Below, one piece after another: positions 56,220 to 64,000 of a DNA stretch of 64,000 bases. A program made the position numbers and the translations under genes. The DNA is from Xenoacremonium recifei (taxonomy: Eukaryota > Ascomycota > Sordariomycetes > Hypocreales > Nectriaceae). The stretch is taken from contig WOFQ01000018.1 of the NCBI GenBank assembly GCA_012184525.1, positions 186,001-250,000 on the forward strand. The letters run 5' to 3'. Each line of letters opens with the position of its first letter. Within the stretch, counting starts at the first letter, position 1. The notes beneath the pieces are model-generated. The model had not been told where the DNA came from. It was given only the letters and a program-made list of their open reading frames with translations, and did no database searches.

Positions 56220-57536
56220 ATGCCTGAAACCCCAACTCCATCCCCTGAGCTGCACGACGCTCTCAAACCCGAGCTCGGCAAGGAGGATCAAACCCTTCCG
56301 ATCTTGCCCTATCGCCATCCTCTGGAGCGCGAACCGCTTCAAGAACTGCCTATCACTGCCGGCGGCGTCATTGTCCGGCCTCGCGCACCTATCTGGAGAC
56401 CCTTTCCTGAGCTTGACATAGAGAATCGATATGCCATGGCTGACGCTATGAGCGCACGCCGGCAAGCCCTTCATCAAGTGATGCGACTGCAACGCATCAA
56501 CACCCCACGCCACCAGCGTGGTGCCTTCGTTCATTTCGTCCGCCGCATCAGGGCTGCCACCAGATTCCTGAGAGGTGACAACCGAGCTGACAACTCCGTA
56601 GCCGCTATCGCCAACGACCCCGACAATCCGCGACTTAGTATGCCGCAGCAGCCTGATTCCGACGAGGGCGACTCGGAGCTCGACTTGAGCATCTTGGGCA
56701 TTCGCGGGCCTCGACGTCCTGTCCAGCATCGAGAGGCCGACTTGTCCTACGACGATGTGGAGGACGATGAGATAATATCTCAGGACCAGTACGATGAAGC
56801 TGATGAGACAGATGTCGATAGCGACCGTGCCGAAGAGATCGAAGCGTTGCCGCTCATTGACCCCGCGACGGCTGGATTGAAGGAGATCTCGAACCTGGGC
56901 AAGTTCACTGTCAGCAGCCACAAGCCAGGCAACGGTGTGGAAGAGCTTCGAAGTGACGACCTTAAGCGGTTCTGGCAGTTTGTTCTCACTCCTCCCCCCT
57001 TACGAAGAACATCCCGCTGATCCAGTTCTCTCAGGTCTGACGGTCCTCAGCCTCACCGGCTCACCGTCTACTTCGTCAAGCGTGTCGGCATCCGTGACAT
57101 TCGCTTCTATGTCGATTACAACGAAGACGAGTCCTACACTCCTACTAAGATTATCTTCAAGTCCGGCACTAGCGAGAACAACCTGATTGAGTTTGCCACC
57201 ATGACCCTTGACAGTCCCGTCGGCTGGCAGCAGGTGCCTCTTGCGGGTACGGGCGGCGACCCAGATGGTAATACCCTCGTGTCCTACGTCCTGCAAATGC
57301 AGATCCTCGAGAACCACCAGAACGGCAAGGACACTCACCTGCGCGGCATCAAGATCTACGCCTTCGACCAAGACTCTGCACAGGGTGTGGGCCGCGAGAG
57401 CAACCCTATTGATGAGATGGTTGATGATATTGAAGACGAAGAACATTCTATGGAAAATGGCGGCGGTACGAGATATGAGCCTGGAGAGGGAGGCTTGACG
57501 ATTCCCGATTTCATGCGTGAACCTGAGATTCGATGA
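56220..57536 (+). CDS. APC10: anaphase-promoting complex subunit 10
   Basis: Doc1/Apc10 forms part of the substrate (D-box) receptor of the APC/C ubiquitin ligase. Exons are 56220-56977 and 57035-57536, giving 419 residues from this ATG. The first 240 residues are a fungal N-terminal extension with acidic stretches. The DOC domain starts near LKEISNLGKFTVSSHKPG, has LRSDDLKRFWQSDGPQPHR across the splice, then FVKRVGIRDIRFYVDYNEDE and a late HLRGIKIYAF segment. The domain is complete. A possible extra 5' exon lies at 55523-55766. The C-terminus ends PDFMREPEIR. Confidence 0.93.
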
Positions 57537-58178
57537 ACTGGCTGGAGGTTTCACATGCGCCATGCTAAGCAAGATATCAGAACCTGGCTGAAATGGATGG
57601 CTTGTTACGTGTGCAAGGATTTCACGATTAGGGGTATAATGTGCATTATCATAGCATTATGAATGAATGAAATGATTGAATTTCATCTTGATTATGATTT
57701 TCTGTGATCTGTGTCGTGTACGCGGCCTTTGATGTCTGAGGTGGAATCAGGACAGGGTGTTGGGTTGGAATTTGGCGACGCGGTAGAGGGAAACACCAAG
57801 GACATGGTTATGATCCAGGACGTATTGAATGTCTGAGTGTCAATATATGGATCTGAGGCTTGTGATACTGAGCATGCACACAGATTGTCGTCGCAATCAG
57901 CAGATACACACGGACAAAACACTACAAAGCACAATACCGCATCAATGCAAAGCTCTACAATACCCTCATCATCATTAAAACTACATTAAGCACTCCCCTC
58001 CTCCTCATCCACTCAGCAAAGCAACTTGAGTATCAATAACATGCGCCCACCACCCAAAAACGACCAACAGCCACTCCGAACTCATAATCAGAACCTCCCT
58101 TCCTACGCCTAATCATACAACATGCACAATGGAGCCTGCAAACTGCTCGCTCGAATCAATTTGTTGTACTCTTTGCAG
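57537..58178. other. convergent intergenic region, no gene seen
   Basis: About 640 bp between the APC10 and REB1-like stop codons. Contains 3' UTR sequence; AT-rich in its first part. Confidence 0.6.
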
Positions 58179-61100
58179 TTACGCCGCGTCGGCGAGGGGC
58201 AGACGCGCAGGGAGATCCTCCATGTCGTCCATCACGCTGTCGGAGCCGTCACTGGCAGGCGCCGGGGGAGCAGCGGAGCGGAACTTGCTGGGGGTCTTGC
58301 GCTTGCGGAACCTCTCCTCGTCGATTTCCGAGTTGTTGTCTTCTTCGACGGCCGGGGGCTGCGTGAGAAACTCGGGCTCGTCCTCAATAGGGTCTTGCGA
58401 TGGGCCGAGTGTCTTCTTGACAGGGGTCTTTCGTGGCATGCTCCGTCGCTTGCCGTACGTCCTCTTGGCCACCTTTGTAGCCCGAGGGGGGGCAGGCTCT
58501 GGTGGTTCCACGTCCTCAGGTTCTTCGATAGGGGCTGGAAGTTCGGGGAGCTCTGGCTCGGGAGTCTCTGCTGGCTGAGGGGTGACTGCTGCTCCGGCTT
58601 GTTCCAGAGACATCACAGGCAAATCAGGTTGGATGTTCTCGTCGGGGACACCAGAAGGATCAGTGGGAGGGACAACGTCATCGTCCTCGCCCGTCCCGTT
58701 GACCTCCTTCGCCTCTTCGTTCTGCTCGTCGTCTTCAGCATCCGAGTTCGCAACATACTCGGCACTCATTTGAGTAGTAGCAGCTGCGGCAGCAGGCGTC
58801 TTTGGCCACTTCGGGATGCCCTCGAGGAACTCCATCTCCTGGGTGTCGCTATAGTCTTCATCCTTGAGCTCGGGAAGCTCGCCAGTCTGATTATACTGGT
58901 CGACTAGGCGCTGCGCGCAGTCTCGGACTGTCATCGTCTCCCATCCTGGCACACTATGCTTCAGCCTCCGCCAAAGCAGCAGCTGTGTGAACCGATGCCA
59001 GTTGTTGCGGAACTGCTTGTCACCGAGCTTGTGCCATGGGATCTTGGCATCAGTGAGAGCAGTAGTCCCTTGGATCGAGAGAACAAGACGGAAACGTTCC
59101 TCTTCAGGCATCGCAGCAAGTTGTCGACGGGCCTTCTCTAGGCGGAACGAGATCTCAGCGTCTGGCTGGTAAGAGACGAGATGGTCCTTTCCGTGCGTCT
59201 TGATGTTCATGGCCTTCCACTTCGTAATGCACTGCAGCCGACTTCGAGTTCTCTCCATTCGTTCACTGATGTTTTGCCAATCGATGAGCTCCTCGTATGG
59301 TTTCCTGAGAAGCTCCCTGCTGGGATCCATGCTTCGAAGCTCGTCGATCGTCTTCATAGCCTCCATGATGTACTGCGTCAGGTTTCGTTCCTCGTTCTCA
59401 TCCCAGGCATCCTTGCGCTGAGCATCTCCGCAGACGATATAGTTTCGGTATCGATCACGAAGATCTTCAGGGTGACGGTTGATGAGAGCGGCAATCTTCG
59501 CCCACTTGGTTCCGTGAACTTCGATGTAGTCGCGAAGTTCGGCGTCCTGTGCAGTTGTCCAGGTTCCACGAGCAACGAAGTTGTGGAACTTCTTTCGTGT
59601 GATGTTGATCAGCTTCTGTCGATGTCGGTCAGGGCATGCCGCAAAGATGCGCTGCCAAAGCTCAGCGTGAGATTCTCCCGCTGATGTGCCGCCAGGCGCG
59701 TGGATCATCTCGTTTACTTTGGTCTGCTCCAGGTCATTCTCGGCTCTGAAGTTTTCCACAATCCTCGCAATGCGCTTTAGCTCGTCTTCACTGAAACGAC
59801 CCTGAGTGTAACCCGTTGTTTTGTTCGGGCGACCTCCTGCAGCATCGTATCCATCATCATCCCGGTTTGCCATCGAAGTGGCTTTTGCTCTTGATTTCCT
59901 AGGCTTGGACGCTGTCTTGGTTCGCTTGCGTGGTGCTGGAGTAGCAGCGGAGGGAGACGGTAGTTCATCGAGAGCTTCGCGGTTGGCATCAGCTTCCGGT
60001 GTTGGTGATTTCTCGAAGAAGGTAGGTTTGGCTGCTTTCTTGGCTCGTGCTGACCGTGTCCTCTTCGATGTACTGGAGGGCGCGTTATTGGGGCTTTGGG
60101 GAACGTCATAGACACCTTGACCAGTCGGATCAGGGTACGAATTGTCTTCCATGTGAACGTCGGAATTGGGTTCTGGCGCAAAGTTCTCTTCGGGGTGCGA
60201 ATGCTCATTGACAGGCTCAATCGATGTGTTTCCGGCCAAGGTGTCTGTCTCACCCTCAACCTCTGCCGGTACCTGGTAAGGGTCCACTGCAGGTTCAGGG
60301 TTGAATTGCGCACTGGGAATGGAGTGGTCGACGTCCATGGCATCAGGCTGTGCTGAGGGCGGCACAACAATTCCTTCTGGCTGTGCTTCTTGCGATTTGG
60401 GGTCCGACTCGATAGGAGTCTCGTGAACAACACTGGTGGTGACTGCCGCATTGTCTTGTTCCTGAGCTTCCTCTGCGACAGCTTCAGTGTCCGCATCGCC
60501 GTGATCGTGAGACTTGTGTTTCTTCCGATGCTTCGACTCTCCAGTCCCAGAGGATCTGCGCTTCCTCTTGGACTGGGTCGATGGAACAGCATCCTCTTCA
60601 GTGACATCAGCGCTGGCCGTCGCATGTGCCTCCTCTGCGTGAGCCTCCGACTTGCGCTTCGATCGTCTGTGTTTGGACAAAGCCTCCTCTTGCTCAACAA
60701 GATCATCAGAACCACCCTCTTGAAGCGACTTCCTCTTCTTCTTGTCTTTCTTGTCGCGCTTCGACTTGCGCGTCGAGGAGGGTTCGGCCGCGTTTGCTGC
60801 AGTCGCAGACTCGGTCGCAGTCGATTCCGCAAACATGACCGCCTCGGGCGCTCTGTTCTTGTTCTCTTCAAACGCAGTAGCATTTAGCTGCGACGAGGAG
60901 AAAGGCGCCTGCGTCGCGTTACTGTCAAACATCTCGATGGGGCCGAAGTCCTCGTCCGGAACACCGTCGTCCTCGTTAGAGACTTGCGCATCGTGTTCGT
61001 ACGAGTCGAAGGCGGCAAGACCCTCAATTGGCCGGTCCTCGAGGTCTGCCATCCCGTCGGCGGCCGCGTCTGGGGCTTTCGAGTCGGTCTCGGGCTGATT

Positions 61101-61268
61101 CTGAGATGGAGCGGCGTCCGCTTGATGGTGTTGGTGATGTTCGAGCTGCGAGGAGGCCGCGTTCTTGGACTCGGGCTGGGCAGGATTTGACGCGCTTGGT
61201 TGCGAGCCAACCAGAGACCAGAGTGTCGACGCGATACCAAGATCGGTCCACTTGATGTTGGAGGTCAT
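58179..61268 (-). CDS. REB1: Myb-domain DNA-binding protein, REB1/TTF1 family
   Basis: Nuclear factor of the Reb1/TTF-1 class, known for binding the rDNA terminator and Pol II promoters. Single exon. From the ATG at 61268 the protein has 1029 residues; an ATG 17 codons upstream is also in frame. The first 480 residues are acidic/Lys-rich and disordered with several nuclear-localisation-like runs (KSKRDKKDKKKRKS). The DNA-binding core spans about residues 480-760: RFSEDELKRIARIVENF, GTWTTAQDAELRDYIEVHG with KWAKIAALINRHPEDLRDRYRN, and AWDENEERNLTQYIMEAM with SRLQCITKWKAM. The C-terminus is acidic and ends with basic SKFRSAA-type sequence. Exact role among Reb1, Rtf1 and TTF1 relatives is not decided. 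Confidence 0.85.
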   Translation of the reverse strand: MTSNIKWTDLGIASTLWSLVGSQPSASNPAQPESKNAASSQLEHHQHHQADAAPSQNQPETDSKAPDAAADGMADLEDRPIEGLAAFDSYEHDAQVSNEDDGVPDEDFGPIEMFDSNATQAPFSSSQLNATAFEENKNRAPEAVMFAESTATESATAANAAEPSSTRKSKRDKKDKKKRKSLQEGGSDDLVEQEEALSKHRRSKRKSEAHAEEAHATASADVTEEDAVPSTQSKRKRRSSGTGESKHRKKHKSHDHGDADTEAVAEEAQEQDNAAVTTSVVHETPIESDPKSQEAQPEGIVVPPSAQPDAMDVDHSIPSAQFNPEPAVDPYQVPAEVEGETDTLAGNTSIEPVNEHSHPEENFAPEPNSDVHMEDNSYPDPTGQGVYDVPQSPNNAPSSTSKRTRSARAKKAAKPTFFEKSPTPEADANREALDELPSPSAATPAPRKRTKTASKPRKSRAKATSMANRDDDGYDAAGGRPNKTTGYTQGRFSEDELKRIARIVENFRAENDLEQTKVNEMIHAPGGTSAGESHAELWQRIFAACPDRHRQKLINITRKKFHNFVARGTWTTAQDAELRDYIEVHGTKWAKIAALINRHPEDLRDRYRNYIVCGDAQRKDAWDENEERNLTQYIMEAMKTIDELRSMDPSRELLRKPYEELIDWQNISERMERTRSRLQCITKWKAMNIKTHGKDHLVSYQPDAEISFRLEKARRQLAAMPEEERFRLVLSIQGTTALTDAKIPWHKLGDKQFRNNWHRFTQLLLWRRLKHSVPGWETMTVRDCAQRLVDQYNQTGELPELKDEDYSDTQEMEFLEGIPKWPKTPAAAAATTQMSAEYVANSDAEDDEQNEEAKEVNGTGEDDDVVPPTDPSGVPDENIQPDLPVMSLEQAGAAVTPQPAETPEPELPELPAPIEEPEDVEPPEPAPPRATKVAKRTYGKRRSMPRKTPVKKTLGPSQDPIEDEPEFLTQPPAVEEDNNSEIDEERFRKRKTPSKFRSAAPPAPASDGSDSVMDDMEDLPARLPLADAA

Positions 61269-61791
61269 GGACAGGAGCTTGAGATGGAGTCTCGCGATCT
61301 CGCAGTCTCTGGCGTTCACGGCTCTCTAGGGTAAGGGGGAAGGGATTGGTGAAGTCTGGCGCCGTGGTCAAAAGTGCTTCGCAGGAGTGGGGCGGCAAAA
61401 ATTACGGGCGCGTTGACCTCGCGAACATTGCTTGGTGCCTTGGTGCCTCAAAAGTGAGGCACCAACTCGGTATACAAGTAGATCCTGTCCTCCTGAGGCC
61501 GTTGCAACGTCAACACGACGAATGATCGACATAAGGAAACATTTCTGTCTAGAGGCTATTGTGACACGCGCCAAGGCAATCTACGTACCCAGTTGCTTTT
61601 TGTTGTACATCCAGACCTGCTGACCCAGGGCGACACCATGGCCTAGGTCTCCAACCTTTTCATAAAGAAACAATCGTTTTCCTCCATCATACAAGCCCCT
61701 CGTTTTATCCTGTCGTCGTCCCCATATGTTGAACTCATAACTGCAATGACCACGAGAGGGTCAGACTTCTCCATCTTCGATCGTATAGACA
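61269..61791. other. intergenic, no gene seen
   Basis: About 520 bp: promoter of the REB1-like gene and 3' flank of the ATPase gene. No coding signal. Confidence 0.55.
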
Positions 61792-63791
61792 TTAATCGTC
61801 TTTCTCTTCCTCCTTCTCCTTCAGCCGAACGACGATTCCATTACGGTTCTTTTCGATCTCATAATGACCTCCAAGAACCAGATCCTTAGCGACCAGTTCA
61901 CGCGTTCGGCCCAAGCTCTCAATAGCGGCGATCCGTTCAATCGTATCCTCTAAGTGCTTTTCGAAACCGGGCTGACTGCAAATCTCCCGGAATGCTCGAT
62001 GCATGGGAACGCTGCTGGCACGCACATCAGCCTGACTCGTGATGCTGAACAGGTTGAGACTGTCTAGCTGTCGAATGAAGTCGCATCGTGTCATTAATTC
62101 CTGAGCGATGTGGAAGGGGTAAGTCGGGAGCAGATGACCGATTATAGGGTCGTAGGTCTTATCCGTGTCGTCCTCTTTGTCAACAAGAGCTTTGGCCAGA
62201 ACCATGGCAGCCGCCTGCAGTCATAATTAGCACGAGAAGTAGCTTGTCGAACAGCCCACCACTTACCGCCCACTTCTGCTGATCCATGACATCGTCGTCC
62301 ATTTCGGAGCCTAGGATCCAGCATTGGTTCAGGAACCACTTCTTCTCAATTTCCTTGATCTTCTCGCAGGCGTCGGCCATATCGCTGCTCTTCGCAACCC
62401 TATTGAGGAAACTCAAGCGGCCGCCGACCATGTCGTAGACGTGTTCCAACTCCTGACTGGTCGGCTTCTGGCCCCAGTACCGAGCACGGTACCTCCGTAG
62501 AGCGGTGATGGCCTGCTGCTTGGGCAAGTCTGTGACAGAAATGACTTCCATCCTGGTAGCAAGTTGCTTGAAGCGCTCGTAAACCCAGTAGTCGTCGGTG
62601 TTGAACATCATGGTCACCAGGTTAGCAGCCGCCCACTGTTCAGCCCGCTGCTGCAATAGTTCAATTAGATCTCGGCCGTCTTCATCGTTTCGAATGAGGT
62701 GCATCTGGTTGATGATGACAACTAGCGGTTTGCCCCGTTCACGGCGTTTCTTCATCGCAACCTTTTCTAACTTGTTGAGGGCGCGTTCGATATCCAGCAG
62801 GGCGGTGGTGTCTCGAGGACCTCTCTCGCTGAAATATCCTCCAATGTAGTCCTCATGAAACTCGTAGTCGAGGGCTTTACCGAGCCGAATCCGCACAATC
62901 TCGAGATCTGCATGGGCTTCGAACATGGCAACACCGTCTCCCTCGATCTTCCGCATGGCCTCGATCAGCATGCTACTCTTGCCACAGCCCTTGTCGCCGA
63001 TGAGGAGGTAGTAATGGCCGACATCTTGCCCATTGACGATTTCATCAACCAGGTTTTGCTCGGGTCGGGCTACCCAGTGGTCCTCTGCAGGTCTGGGGTG
63101 TCGAGGAACGTCCTTGGCAATGGCGGCCAATTCGAGCACAGGGTCACCTGGCTCAAAGGCATGTTCCATTTTCTTAAGGACGAGTATCTTGTAGCCTCTG
63201 TGGTAGATGTACGCAGCGGCAGCAAAGCCAATACCCAGGACTAGTATTGACGCAAAGGTAGTTGCTGCTGATTCGCCCATCTTGGCGAGCAGGGAGGGCT
63301 CCGAGGACGAAGAGCCTTGTTGCTTTTCTTTGGCGTCTGGTTGGCCATCTTGGTCTGCACGTTGTTAGTCAAGATCGAGAAGAAACAGCCGCAAATAGTG
63401 TGAGAGGATTGGCGGAAGCATGTATCGTCCTGTCTTGGAAGTAGTCAAAACCAGCCAATCCCAGGAAGCGCCACGAGACGCTGTCGCCCAGATCGATCGC
63501 GATTGTGTAGCTTAATTGGACTTCCGCAACGCACATGCGCCACTGTACGGAAAAGGCAATGAACCAGAAAAGTGCAACATCTCACATACCGGTCCTCCGT
63601 GCGCCCTGCGTCGAGAATGGCTGAACGCGAATGCCACCACTATTGGAGCTCCTGTTGGTGGCGCTGATGCAGACGCTGGAGCTGGGATTTGGCCCCCAGC
63701 GCCCGGCCAGCGGGTCGACTCTCCGCGCGCACTCCCGCAGACTCGGCCTGGAAACTCGGCGCGTCAAACGCCCTGCCTGTCGTAGAATCAT
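61792..63791 (-). CDS. mitochondrial membrane-anchored AAA-type ATPase, altered Walker B
   Basis: Minus-strand exons 63791-63590, 63354-62267 and 62214-61792 give 570 residues. Exon 1 encodes a basic presequence-like start (MILRQAGRLTRRVSRPSLRE), indicating mitochondria. One membrane segment follows at about residues 99-118 (TFASILVLGIGFAAAAYIY). The P-loop is GDKGCGKS at 187-194. The expected Walker B reads VVIINQMHLI, so the acidic pair is Asn283-Gln284. A sensor-like FNTDDYWVYERF follows, then a helical lid and a C-terminal winged-helix-like region (PTYPFHIAQELMTR...). I know the family as fungal AAA proteins with a C-terminal winged helix; its function is not established. Intron 1 is 235 nt with a CTAAC branch. 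Confidence 0.85.
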
Positions 63792-64000
63792 CGCTGTGAC
63801 AGTCGCCGCAGCTCGGCGGTCATGAAGAGCCCGCGTTTGAGGTCAATTGGGGCGCGTGACGCGGGCGTTGGTGAGGATGATGATGATGATGATAGAAAGC
63901 AGCGAGTTTGAGGTGCCAGCGCAGACAACCGAACGAAACCTAGCAACGCCCCTGGCACTAAGACAGATAGACAGCGAAGCGGCCATGACAGGTCTTGGCG
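63792..64000. other. upstream region of the ATPase gene, to window edge
   Basis: About 210 bp, with a (GAT)n tract at about 63875-63893. No coding signal before the window ends. Confidence 0.5.

Overview
The window is nuclear DNA of a filamentous ascomycete (Pezizomycotina). The encoded proteins look most like those of Sordariomycetes, probably Hypocreales. The evidence is: dense genes on both strands; short GT-AG introns of about 45-180 nt, several with CTAAC/CTGAC-type branch sites; a Zn2Cys6/fungal-trans regulator; an ER Lhs1 chaperone ending in HDEL; and fungal-type COX11, RQC1/TCF25 and REB1 proteins. The lineage call rests on recall of protein families and not on a search. Exon joins were worked out by hand, and every multi-exon model given keeps an open frame with a coding length divisible by three.

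Layout. 1-642: 3' end of an unrecognised gene. 1.8-5.5 kb: RPL26 (-) and MET6 (+) share a promoter with two CACGTG boxes. 6.2-9.2 kb: COX11 and an FAD amine oxidase-like gene, both minus. 10.6-17.4 kb: VTI1, SCD6 and RQC1/TCF25, all plus. 19.8-22.2 kb: Zn2Cys6 transcription factor with a long upstream region. 22.7-25.9 kb: an NmrA-like oxidoreductase (-) and an AT-hook protein (+) whose C-terminus resembles the RAD51-interacting motif. 26.4-29.5 kb: a small unknown gene and an MFS transporter (-). 30.4-35.5 kb: prefoldin subunit 4 (-), CENP-W-like histone-fold protein (+), a caprin-like RGG protein (+) and a HUB1/UBL5 protein with a long RD-rich N-terminus (+). 36-37.7 kb: a decayed BAHD/trichothecene-acetyltransferase-like pseudogene. 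38.4-43.7 kb: LHS1 and a secreted aspartic protease. 44.6-49 kb: a small coiled-coil protein (-) and a GT31-like glycosyltransferase (-). 49-55.5 kb: a gene-poor stretch with tRNA-Thr(AGU) and small orphan genes. 56.2-63.8 kb: APC10 (+), a REB1/TTF1-type Myb protein (-) and a mitochondrial AAA-type ATPase (-).

Most genes are housekeeping: translation, methionine synthesis, respiratory-chain assembly, SNARE transport, mRNA storage and decay, ribosome quality control, proteostasis, kinetochore and anaphase control. I see no secondary-metabolite cluster, CRISPR, phage or intact transposon. The best leads are the AT-hook/RAD51-motif protein, the RD-HUB1 fusion, the ATPase with an altered Walker B motif, the caprin-like protein and the orphan three-exon gene at 52.4-53.0 kb.
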